Positions 40,294 to 49,554 of a DNA stretch of 64,000 nt are shown one piece after another. The position numbers and the translations under genes were made by a program. This DNA is from Emiliania huxleyi CCMP1516 (Eukaryota > Haptophyta > Isochrysidales > Noelaerhabdaceae). The stretch is taken from positions 642,294 to 706,293 of the forward strand of contig NW_005201192.1 in the NCBI RefSeq assembly GCF_000372725.1, read 5' to 3'. Within the stretch, counting starts at the first letter, position 1; the number at the start of each line of letters is the position of its first letter. Under the pieces are notes generated by a model that ran no database searches, was not told the DNA's origin, and saw only the letters and a program-made list of their open reading frames with translations.

Positions 40294-41340
40294 TCACGCC
40301 CCCCCGCGCGCCTGCCTTTGCGCCTCGCTCGCGCGGCGCAGCCGCTCGAGCGTCGCCACCTCGAGCGCCTCGTGGCTCAGCCGGTCCCCGCCGCCGCCGG
40401 CAGCCGGCCGCTTCCACCGCGTCCTGCGGCTCGGCGCGTGGTAAAAGTACGGCCGCCCGTCCGGCGCGATCGCCGTGCGCCAACCCTCCGGCAGCTGGTC
40501 AGGCGGGCCGCCGGAGGGCGCCGCGCCGTGCGCGGCCGCCTCTTTTGCGGCGGCGGCGGCCTCCGCGGCGCCTCCGGCGAAGCTCACCTGCAGGCCCCGG
40601 TCCACGAGCGCGCGCGAGCTAACCAGCGCCTCCGCCACCGCAGCCGGCACCTGCAGCAGCGCCTTGCGCCCGGCCACCGCAAGCGCCGCCGCGCGAATGG
40701 AGGTGGCCGCCTCGGGAGCGGCGCTCCCCGCGGCCGCCAGCAGCAGCGGACGGAGGTCCTGCTCGGTGAAGGCGTCGGCGGCCTGCCAGCGCACCACCAC
40801 TGAGTACGACCCGCCCGCCGCCTGCGCCGCAGGCGCCGCCGCGGGCGCCGCCGCCGCCGCCGGGGCCGCTGCCGCGGGTCGGGTGGGGTCGAGGCGTCCC
40901 GTGCGACGCAGCCGCTCGATCTCACGCTGCAGCTCGGCGCGCGCAGCCGCCTCGGCCGACTCGCGCTCCCGCTCCTCTTTCGCCGCTGCCGCCGCAGCGG
41001 AGGGCGCGAACTTTGCCGCCTTTGCCGCCGCCTCTCGCGCCTCGAGCTCCTCCCGCATCTTGCGCCGGCCGCCTTCCTGCGCTTCCTGGCGGGCGCGGTG
41101 TGCCGCCTTGGCGTCGACCACGGCGTCGAACGCCGCCCGCGCCTTGTCATCCTCGAGCACCTCCTTGGCCTGCGTCAGCTTGAGGAAGCGCGCGACGGCG
41201 CCGTCCGGGTCGGGGCCCTTGTACCGATCGGGGTGGACCTCGAGCGAAAGCTTGCGGTACGCGCGCGATACCTCCGCCTTGCTCGCGCCGCGCTGCAGCC
41301 CGAGGACCTCGTAGTAATCCTCGAACGGGGCGGACGGCAT
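40294..41340 (-). CDS. DNAJC17: DNAJC17-like J-domain/RRM protein with a C-terminal WW domain
   Basis: 348 residues from the Met at 41340 (MPSAPFEDYYEVLGLQRGAS); 46 more codons are open upstream but lack J-domain context. The J domain (residues 8-75) has HPDRYKGPDPDG. A charged coiled coil (AREAAAKAAKF, EERERESAEAAARAELQREI) follows. Then comes an RRM-like fold (YSVVVRWQAADAFTEQDLRP, then GRKALLQVPAAVAEALVSS, then LVDRGLQVSFAGG), which is the DNAJC17 architecture linked to pre-mRNA splicing. After it comes a WW domain, LPEGWRTAIAPDGRPYFYHA then TRWKRP. The second conserved Trp position of the WW is Trp in RTRWKRP, so it looks intact. Animal DNAJC17 lacks the WW domain as far as I recall. No intron is needed. 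Confidence 0.85.
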   Translation of the reverse strand: MPSAPFEDYYEVLGLQRGASKAEVSRAYRKLSLEVHPDRYKGPDPDGAVARFLKLTQAKEVLEDDKARAAFDAVVDAKAAHRARQEAQEGGRRKMREELEAREAAAKAAKFAPSAAAAAAKEERERESAEAAARAELQREIERLRRTGRLDPTRPAAAAPAAAAAPAAAPAAQAAGGSYSVVVRWQAADAFTEQDLRPLLLAAAGSAAPEAATSIRAAALAVAGRKALLQVPAAVAEALVSSRALVDRGLQVSFAGGAAEAAAAAKEAAAHGAAPSGGPPDQLPEGWRTAIAPDGRPYFYHAPSRRTRWKRPAAGGGGDRLSHEALEVATLERLRRASEAQRQARGGA

Positions 41341-41600
41341 TGGTGTGCCTTGGCCGTGCTTGCCCGGTGTGAGTGGGCACCAAAAGAGAGAATTTAAGTC
41401 CTCGCACGACACTGGGCAGAGAAAGGAATACACACCGCACTCTGTCACAAGAAAGCGTGTGTGGTATATTGTTGGCACATGACAAGCGATCCCACGACAG
41501 CGATTGTGGGGACTACATGATCCGTACGTGAAGGGTGGAGGGGCCCGTCCGCGGAGCTAGGCGGCGTGGGCGCCCCCCACTGGGTGGGGCCGAGGCTAAG
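41341..41600. other. Intergenic spacer
   Basis: Contains the inverse copy (41519-41557) of the 31984-32022 repeat. Otherwise featureless. Confidence 0.5.
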
Positions 41601-41602
41601 TC

Positions 41603-43300
41603 CTAAGAGGACGTCCGTCTGCCGCTTGCTTCGTCGTTGACCCATTTGGCACGCCCAGGGGATTTAACCCAGTCGGCACGCGCATTGCGCGCCTGCTTGT
41701 TGATGTTTCCGGCGTCGCCCGCCACCGCCGCCATGGAGATCTGCTGCGTGTGGTGGACGACGAAGGAGGAGGCGCTCGCCGACGCCGCCCCGTACACCGT
41801 CCGGTCCGTGTTGGTGCCCGCCGCTTCCTTGGCGAACACGTGGAGGAACTGCTTGGTGGGCGGCGCAATGCCACCCAAAGTTTCCACGAGCACCAGCCGC
41901 GTCATGGCTTTCTTGACCCACTTTGCGTCGTAGTACTGCGCCCCCGTCCACTTCCAGGAGCCTACATCCGTCTTGATCCATCCCTTTCCATACGCGTGGT
42001 CTTTGACCCATCCCTTTCCAGTCGAGTGGTCGAGCGGTCCGTCCACCTGACGGCCACGCTCCTTGCACCCCACGACCGCCGGCAACGCCTTGTCCAGCGT
42101 GTTTCCAAACCCGTAGAGGTGGCCCACCGACGCCACATTGCCACCTTTGTCCCACGAGCCCCTCCCCGCCGTCGTCGACTTGATGAGCGAGTTTTAGCAC
42201 TTGACCTCGTAATGCACGTCCCGCATCGTGGCGAAGTCACCGCCGAGCTCGCAGATGTCAGTCACGGACGTGTCGTTGAGCTTGAGGTGCCGCGTCACCT
42301 CGGGCTTTTCCTTTCCCCGAGGATGATGCTGCCAACCGAGCGCGCCCGGATGGCATTCTGGGCGGCCCTTAGCACCCCGTTGTGCTTGGAGGTGCGGTCG
42401 CCTTTGTTGGAGTTGGCGAGGGAGTCGCCCTTTTGTACTCTCCCACCGTGACGTGCACGCCCGCGGCGGCCTTCTCGACGAGAGTGGGCGCAATCACCGA
42501 CAAGTAGAGCCTGTGCCTGCGCTGTATCGCCGTCAGGAACATCGCCGACACCATCTTCGTGTGGTGGAGTCCATCAGGGCGCATGTCGAGCCATCCAGCG
42601 GCGCCGAACTGGGAGATCGAGATGTAGCGAGTCGCCTCCCTGGACTTAATCGCCTCCGACTGCGGCGTGTTTTTGTCCATCTCCTCGCACGCCGCCAGGC
42701 ACGCGATCCACGCTTCGTGGGCCCCGACAGCAGCGAGCGTGCCCTGTTTCGGGACTGGAGAGGTGCTCTGCTGCGTAGAGAGGTCGCCAATAGGCGGGAT
42801 GCGCTGCGCCGACGGCAGCATGGACGGACGACAGAAGCGGCCAAGCTCGTACGTGTGGCAGAGGCCAAACTCCTTGTCTTGTGCACGCACCGCGTAGATG
42901 CGCGCGACATCGCCACGCCGTTGGCTAATGTCATTGTAGTGCTGCGCAAAGTGCTGCAGCATCGGCACTGTCTCTTCCCCTGCCTGCCACCGGGGAGAAG
43001 GGGCATGCCCCGCAGTGCGACGGTGTCACGTAGTGACGGGTAGACCGAGAGGACAGCGGCCGCAAAGCTCGCATCCGCCGTTTGTGCGTGCCCGCCGAGG
43101 CCGCAGCCACCGAAGCGCCCGGCCGTCCTGCTGGGCCTCCGCCCAGGCCTGGTCGATCGATGAGCTCCTGCGGGCTGTGGCCCGCCTCAGCCAGCAGCAC
43201 GAACGACTTCTTGAGCGCCGGCTCCACCACTTCCTCGAGCACTGGCCGGACCACACACGGGTACATCGTGAACACAAGGCTTCGCCTTTTTTTCAAGAAA
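41603..43300 (-). pseudogene. Degenerate retroelement-type ORF (reverse-transcriptase-associated C-terminal region)
   Basis: Segments in three minus-strand frames line up as one protein. 42930-42450: HFAQHYNDISQRRGDVARIY, ISISQFGAAGWLDMRPDGLH then KMVSAMFLTAIQRRHRLYL. About 42300-42190: LNDTSVTDICELGGDFATMR then DVHYEVKC and a stop. 42136-41603: VASVGHLYGFGNTLDKALPA, YYDAKWVKKAMTRLVLVETL then GG, SSFVVHHTQQISMAAVAGDA. The order S-Q-GA-WL, then VETLGG, then H-Q-IS-A-V-GDA, resembles the region following reverse transcriptase in many algal transposon-encoded polyproteins. Frame changes and stops indicate decay. The upstream frame 42931-43296 may be an earlier part. Confidence 0.55.
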
Positions 43301-43411
43301 AATCGTTCTCGAATTCGATTCCATGAATTCGTAGGCGCCAGAAAAGAATCTTACAACCAAACTCCCTCGCACAACACAGAAAAGAAACTCGCTGGGCTTC
43401 GTCGCGACTGT

Positions 43412-44087
43412 ATGGCCTCACTGCTGGCCCGCTACCTGCGCGCGTCGCAGTCACGGCCCGTGGCAGTGCAGTTTGCCACCGGCGCTCTGGTCATGGCCGC
43501 CGGCGACGCCACCACGCAAGCAGCCGTCGAGCGGCAAGCGCTGTTCGACCCTCAGCGCAATGCGACGGCGGCCGTCTTCAACGGCGGCGTCAGCCCGGCT
43601 CTGTATAAGTGGTACGGTCTCCTGGACCGAGTGTGGCCAGGCTCCGCGCTCCGCCAGCTCGCGCCGAAGCTCCTTCTGAACCAAGCCGTCTCGTCGTCCC
43701 TCATCAGCCCGAGCTTCCTCTGCTGGAGCTCGTGTGTCGAAGCGGCATTGGCCGGACGTCTGAGTGCCGCGTCGGGACGCGCAAAGGTGGCGTCCGATAC
43801 CTATCAGCGGCTGCGTGCGGACGTGAGACGCATCGTCTGCACCTCCTTCATGCTGTGGCTGCCGGTGACGCCGTCGCACTGCCGCGCCGCCCTGTCGTGC
43901 AAATTCACCGCTCGCCTGTGCCGCGTAGGCCAACGCGATCAACTTTGTTTTCGTGCCGCCGCATCTGCGCATCGCATTCATGTCCGTCGTGGCGTGCGGC
44001 TGGGGCGGATTCCTCTCGTACGTGGCTCATCGCGAGATGGAGCAGGACGAGCAAACGACCAGCAGTACTGTCTCCGGCCCAGCGTGA
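43412..44087 (+). CDS. Mpv17/PMP22 family membrane protein
   Basis: Two exons, 43412-43864 and 43929-44087, with a 64-bp GT-AG intron, give 203 residues. Motifs: start MASLLARYLRASQSRPVAVQ, GDATTQAAVE, GVSPALYKWYGLLDRVWPG, KLLLNQAVSSSLISP, FMLWLP / ANAINFVFVPPHLRIAFMSV then ACGWGGFLSYVAHRE. This fits the four-helix Mpv17/PXMP2/Sym1 family of small mitochondrial or peroxisomal inner-membrane channels. Within the frame the unspliced reading after FMLWLP (VTPSHCRAALS) is not family-like, which supports the intron. The usual WP-Q-NF element is represented by LWLPANAINF. Confidence 0.88.
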
Positions 44088-44552
44088 GAGAGAGGTTGTG
44101 TTGGCATCATGTGTGGATCTTCTTACCTGTGTTATTAGCGCCAGAGCGCGCCCCCTCCGAAAGAAAGAAAGAAAACAGACAACCCAAGGGAGGGATGGGA
44201 GGACGGCACGCCGCCACCACACAGGGATTTTAAGGAGAGGAGTGTGATGCGCTAGCCGTCGCCCACCCTAGGGAGTCTGCCTCTTCCTATCTCTTTTCGC
44301 AGTCTCTCGCCGATTCTCGCTGCAACCTTCATGCCACCTCGCGGCCGTCCCACTCTCGTCGTTCTCTCCCTTGTCACTCCCTTGTCGAGTGTCGGCCGTG
44401 AAAATTCTTTTTTCCAAAGAGAGGCGAACTAGCTGGGCGACCTGGTAGGGGGGGGTTGCGCTCGGTCTCCACTGCTCGCCTGCGCTTCGGCGAGTGCAAG
44501 CAGCCATCACGTCCGCCCGACCCACCCCACAACTGTGCCGAACAAGGTGTGT
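44088..44552. promoter_or_regulatory. Upstream region with repeat shared with ATG4
   Basis: 44160-44300 matches 32025-32150 upstream of ATG4 (CACCACACAGGGATTTTAAG, then CGCCCACCCTAGGGAGTCTG). A regulatory role is only inferred from the position before two unrelated genes. Confidence 0.5.
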
Positions 44553-46932
44553 ATGCTTGCCCCCGGCTCGGAAGCCCGCTTGACTGGATTGCAAACTGAG
44601 CACCTCAACGGAGCAAAGGTTCGAATCGTCAAGTACCAAGCCCAGAAGCAGCGGTACGTTGTCGACTTTCCGTGCGGAGAGAGGTCGCGAGCCGCGTTCA
44701 AACAAGAAAACCTGGTCCCCGAGAGCGAACCCGAGAGCGTGCCAGCCTCCGGCGGTGGCGGTGGTGCATCGTCCTCTGCGCCTGGTGGCGTTACATCCCA
44801 AACCTTGCTGCCGGGGCTGCCGACACTTTCTGACCCCGTCCCACTGATGCGCGGGGCGATCAACCTCGGCATGAGACAGGGCCTGCTCACGCGAGAAGCG
44901 AGCACGCTCCAGTACTGGAAAGTGGTCGCCACATTCAACATCCGCGTGCAGTCGGGCGGCGGCGGCGGCGGCGGCGGCGGCCCTCCGCCGCACTTCACGG
45001 TCTGCTACCTGCGGCCGGAAATCCTCGGGCACTACCCAGCGGAGACCTGCGCGCGCGGCCAGCCCGGCCTCGTCCCAGAGGCGCTGAAGCGGCGCCTGGA
45101 AGACCTGGTGGCGGCGGCGAAGCGCTCGCTTCCGTTCTCCGACCGCGTCGAGAGGGCGTGCCTGGCGGCAGCCGACGGCCCGATCCACTCGCTGCGCAAG
45201 GCCATGGACGCGGCACTGCGCGCGCACGGCGGAGGCTTCCGCTGGGCCTCGACGCTCGACAGCGACAATCTGCGCGCCGTTCACTGCACGGCGGGCAACG
45301 AGTACGCGCGAGGGGTCGTGCACTTCTCTTCGATCGGCTTCTCTGCGTCGCTCGCCCCACTCCACGTAAACCTGCCTCTGCACTGGTACCTCTTCCGACG
45401 CGCGGATCTGGGGCGGAAGGCCTACGCCCTCGCCAACATCGTCGCCGCCGCCGAGGTCCCCATCACGTCGGTCGAGCAGGCGCGCAACCTCCCTCGCGTG
45501 GGAGACGCCTCGGCGCGGGTCCTGCAGGAGGCGCTCGCTCAGCTGCGAGCGGCGGCGGCTCGCGCGCCGGCGCCGGCAGCAGAGGGAAAGGGGCATGCAG
45601 CACAGCCGCATGCAGCACAGCCGCAGCCCTTCAGCGGCGCAGGCCGTGTGCTGGGCGGCAGCGGTGGCGCTGCTCCCGGGGTGGCGTCGCCGTCGGCCCC
45701 TGCCCCTGGCTCGCCTGCCCCTGGCTCGCCTGCCCCTGGCTCGCCTGCCCCTGGCTCGCCTGCCGCTGGCTCGCCTGCCGCTGGCTCGCATGCCGCGGAG
45801 TCGCTCAAGCGGCGGCGGCAGCAAGCGCAGCTCGCGGCGCTCGAGCGGCGCGGGCTCGTTCCGTCGCCGCTCGTGTCGCCGGCCGAGGCGAGCGCGCCGT
45901 CCGCTCCGGCCGGCGGCACGGCGCTGGTGTGGCTGCACGGCGCCTTCGGGCCGAGCAAGGTGTGGAGCGGGGCGCAGGCGGCGTGGCGGCGCGGCCGGCT
46001 CTCGCACGTCGACGGGTGGCAAGCGCCGATCGGGCCGGCGCTGCGGGCCGCGCAAGACCAGCCGCACTGGTTCGACGGGTCAGGCGACGCGCTCGAGGAG
46101 CACGCGGTGGCCGGCGCGCTGCGTGCGTGCGCTGCGGCCGGCGCGAGGCGCGTCGTGGTGGCGGGCGTGTCGCAGGGCGGCGCAAAGGCGCTTCAGGTGG
46201 CGCTGCAGTGGCACTCTCTCGGCTTGCCCGCCGGCCTGCGCCTCGCTGGCGTCGTCTCTGTGTCGGGGTGGCTTCCCGCCTCGGTGCGCGAGAGGGACAT
46301 CGCACACGGTGTCGCCCCCGCTCCCACCCCTGCCCACTGCCGGCTGGGCACGCCCAAGACACGCCCACGACACGCCCGCACGTCCCGCACAGGCGCACCC
46401 GTCCTGCTCGTCCACGCGGCCGCCGACGAGGTGGTGGCGGTGCAGCGGATGCGGCGCGCGCGGGACGAGCTGCAGGCACGGGCTAGACACTTCCTAGACA
46501 CTTCCTAGAGGCGCTTCCTAGAGGCGGGACGAGCTGCAGGCACGGGCTAGACACTTCCTAGACACTTCCTAGAGGCGCTTCCTAGAGGGCGGGACGAGCT
46601 GCAGGCACGGGCTAGACACTTCCGAGACACTTCCTAGAGGCGCTTCCTAGAGGGCGGGACGAGCTGCAGGCACGGGCTAGACACTTCCGAGACACTTCCT
46701 AGAGGCGCTTCCTAGAGGGCGGGACGAGCTGCAGGCACGGGCGTTCGAGTTCGACGGCGTGGCGCCCAAGTTCGGAGGGGTGCACAGCGGCGTCGGCTTT
46801 GACGCTCGCGTTCGAGGCTGCATTGAGGCTTGGGTCGCGGAGCGGCTGCCGCCCGCAGCGCCGCTGCAAGGTCCTCGGAAGCGCAGCAGAGGCGGCGACG
46901 ATGAGGGCGGCGGAGGCGTTGGCGCAGGCGGA

Positions 46933-46967
<35 letters not shown>

Positions 46968-47127
46968 AGGAGGAGGAGGAGGAGGCGGTGGCGGTAGATT
47001 TGCCGAGGTTGTCGACTTGACGAGCGACGAGGCGCCTCCTCTCGCAGCAGCAGCAGCAGCAGCAGCAGCAAGTCCAGCAGCAGCACGAGCAGCAGCACCC
47101 ACCGCTGCCCGCGTCGGCCGAGACTGA
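44553..47127 (+). CDS. Acyl-protein-thioesterase/carboxylesterase-like hydrolase with N-terminal SH3-like and HhH-like regions
   Basis: Three exons, 44553-46308, 46393-46475 and 46735-47127, give 742 residues plus a stop. The N-terminus GSEARLTGLQTEHLNGAKVR then QRYVVDF and KQENLVP resembles small SH3-like or chromo-barrel-like sensor domains in algal proteins. The middle (residues 100-320) is unrecognised and ends with NLPRVGDASARVLQEALAQL, similar to a helix-hairpin-helix. A PAPGSPAPGS tandem repeat (45700-45790) forms a linker. The C-terminal domain matches LYPLA-type serine hydrolases: ALVWLHGAFGPSKVW, HWFDGSGD, nucleophile GVSQGGAKAL, LAGVVSVSGWLP, acid VLLVHAAADEVV, and base FGGVHSGVGFD in the last exon. 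Intron 2 is an unusual tandem-repeat intron. The tail is alanine/glycine repeat. Confidence 0.8.
46476..46734 (+). repeat. GC-AG intron made of four tandem 64/65-bp units
   Basis: Each unit begins GCACGGGCTAGACACTTCC and ends GGGACGAGCTGCAG. Exon 2 ends GGGACGAGCTGCAG and exon 3 starts GCACGGGCGTTCGAG, so every unit boundary reproduces the sequence CTGCAG/GCACGG of the real splice junction. Removing all four units keeps the frame (RDELQ / ARAFEFDG). Confidence 0.88.
46910..47105. repeat. GGC/GGA and GCA trinucleotide runs in the 3' coding end
   Basis: Low-complexity tracts coding for glycine then alanine in the hydrolase frame. Other frames give proline-only or alanine-only readings that should be ignored. 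Confidence 0.85.
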
Positions 47128-47503
47128 AGAGGCGAGTTACGCGCGCTCCTGACAACAGTAAAATCATTCCAAATACACGTAATATTTCTTTTCTCTGTTT
47201 TCATTTGAAATCAAAGAAAGAAAGAAAATTTACTTTCTTTTCCTGCCAGGCAGGGTTCCGGCTCCTAGCCGGATAGGGGGTCTGTGCCCACTGTGCACTG
47301 ACTCGCGCCAAAACGCCCTACCTACCTACCTATCCCCAGGCCGCAAAGGATGAAAATAGGGGGTACCTACCTATTGCAGGGCCCTTTTGGGCGAAACAAG
47401 ACCAACCTACCTACCTATCTGGGAGGGGCCAGCCAGTGCACACAGAGCCCCTATCCGGGAGGAGCCGGAACCCCAGGGTGTCCCTCGCGGCTTGACATCT
47501 TCG
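47128..47503. other. Intergenic with an inverted match to 10.5 kb
   Basis: 47255-47345 matches the reverse complement of 10438-10530 (TAGGGGGTCTG, GACTCGCGCCAAAACGCC, CTACCTACCTACCTATCCCC). A second CCTACCTACCTATC block at about 47405 and a repeated GGAGCCGGAACCC near 47460 suggest local duplication. Confidence 0.7.
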
Positions 47504-49554
47504 ATGTCGGAGTACAGCACTGTCAGGCTCAAGGCGACGCTACCGCGGCGGTCGCACCTCTGGGACGTTGGCCGCTTCTGGCCCGAGTACGAAGACAAGG
47601 GCGATAAGACCATCCGGCAGAAAGGCCAGCCGCGGAAGGGGAAGCAGGAGATGTTCCGGGCGATTGCAGACGGCCGCTCGGCGTCGCTCCAAATCTCGCC
47701 GGTCGACCTGCTCGCCGAGTACGTGCTGCACATGACCAAGGAGATGGAGCACAAGGTCGACGACGGCTTTCGCCGCCTGACGCACGGCCTGGTCCACAAG
47801 GAGGACGACAAGGGCGCGCTGCTGCGGCGCACCTTTGTCCGCTCGGTGGCGGCGCCACACACCGACCCGTTCTGCCTGGTCTCGCGCTTCGTGGTGGCCG
47901 AGCCCGGGCCCGCCGCGATGCGGCGCGCCGCAGAGGTCGGCGCCTTCGCCTCGCTCGGCGGCGCCGGCGGCAGCGGCTCGGATGGCTCGCTGGGCGAGGG
48001 CGCGCTTGCGATTGCGGTGCAGTACGAGCCGCACGAGCAGAGGTACGTGGTCTGGTTCCCTCCAAGGCCGACTTACCGCGAGCTCAAGCTAGAGGAGTGG
48101 CAGGCCGCGCCCTCGCCGCTGCCTCCGGCCAGCTGCGCCACCGGCTGGCTCGAGTCGGTGCCTGCCCTCTCCGTGCGCGCCCACTCGGTGCCCGCCAAGA
48201 CGGTTGTGCTTCCCTACAGGGACGTTCCCTAGACCTGTCCGGGGCCCTTCCCGCAGGTGCCCGCCAACAACGCGCGAGTCTACTTCCCGGGCCAGCCGGT
48301 GCTGGCGAGGCGCGGGCTGGGCGAGGAGCTCGCCGAGGAGGGAGGAGGCAGCAAGCTGAGCGAGCGGCTCGCGCGGCGGCAGTGGAGCGCCACATGGCAC
48401 GCCGCCGAGTTTGTCGGCTTCGACGAGAAGGACTGGATGGTGCTCAAGGTCAAGTACGCCGACGGCGGCGGCGGCGGCGAGGTTGCGGTTCCAAAGGCGG
48501 CGGTGACTCTGAGTCCGGCGTACGGGGAGCCGAGCAAGCAGGAGATCAAGGAGTGGAGGAAGGCGCACAAGAAGGGCGTGGCCTACACGCCCAAGCCGCG
48601 CCCCCTCCCCCCCCCGCCGCCTCGGCCGAGCGTCCAGCCCCCGACCGCCGCGGCGCTCGCCAAGCTCAACGACGAGCACCGCGAGAGGGTGACGGCCGAG
48701 CGGCTGGCGGCGCAGGAGCGAGCCCGAGCGAGGGAGGCGGCGGAGGCGGCGGAGGCGGAGGCGGCGGCGGAGGCGGAGGCGATCGGNNNNNNNNNNNNNN
48801 NNNNNNNNNNNNNNNNNNNNNNNNNNNNNNNNNNNNNNNNNNNNNNNNNNNNNNNNNNNNNNNNNNNNNNNNNNNNNNNNNNNNNNCAGGTGCGGCGGCG
48901 GCGGCAGGTGCGGCGAGGGCCAAGCCAGCGGACGTGGCGGCAGCGCAGCCCACCGGCGCAGGCGGCGAACCAGAGACGGCAGGCAGCGCGCCGGACGGCC
49001 AGGCTCCGGCAGGCCAGGCGGATGCGGCGGCGTGCGGCGCGGCGGCGTGCAGTGAGGGGGCGGCGGGGGCGGATGGCGCGCACGCACAGCCCTCTCCGGC
49101 GAGGGCGCCTGCCCTTCGCAGCGTCGCGAGCGCAGAGGAGGCGGAGCTCAAGGAGTGGCTCGAGGAGAGGGCGGCAGCAGAGGCGCCGGCGGCGGCGGAG
49201 GCAGCGGAGGCGCCGGCGAGTGGGGTGGCGGAGGAGGTGGAGGAGGCGGAGCCGCCGCCGGTGGAGCCGCCGCCGTCGCCATCGCCCGAGGAGCGGGCCG
49301 ACGAGATCCGGCGTTGGAGGCTCGCGATCGGGCTGCCTGCACTGCCGGAGCCGGTACGGCCCGCGGCCGCGCGAGAGCCTGAGGAGGCAGCCGGCCCGCT
49401 CCTGCTGGCGCTGGCGGGGGGAGGAGGCGGGAAGGAGGCGGCAGCGCTGAAGCGCGCGCCAGGAGCTATCGTGCAGTTCCAGCTGAAGCGGCGGAAGGTC
49501 TGTGCTCGTGTGGACGCGATGGAGGTGGATGCTGCCGGGGCAACAGGGGACTAG
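47504..49554 (+). CDS. Hypothetical nuclear-type protein, interrupted by an assembly gap
   Basis: Exon 1 47504-48103 starts MSEYSTVRLKATLPRRSHLW. Exon 2 starts at 48257 after a GC-AG intron (LEEWQ / VPANNARVYFPGQPVLARRG). Exon 2 contains a Tudor/SH3-like strand pattern (SATWHAAEFVGFDEKDWMVL, KVKYADGG then EVAVPKAAVTLSP) and a charged helix (LAKLNDEHRERVTAERLAAQ) running into the gap at 48787. After the gap the frame continues alanine/proline/glutamate-rich and ends GAIVQFQLKRRKVCARVDAM then EVD. No family was recognised; a chromatin or RNA-associated adaptor is only a guess. The length across the gap and the relation of the two sides are not established. Confidence 0.6.
48787..48886. other. 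Assembly gap (100 N)
   Basis: A run of exactly 100 N inside a GGCGGAGGC repeat region of the hypothetical gene, where short reads would collapse. The open frame on each side differs, as expected for a placeholder gap. Confidence 0.99.

Noticed and set aside
44268..46067. 599-residue minus-strand ORF
   Set aside because: It is the antisense shadow of the hydrolase gene; arginine-rich, no motifs, and the plus strand carries clear family blocks.
46799..47020. Alanine/glutamate-repeat ORF on the plus strand
   Set aside because: Frame-shifted reading of the glycine-coding trinucleotide run at the end of the hydrolase gene.
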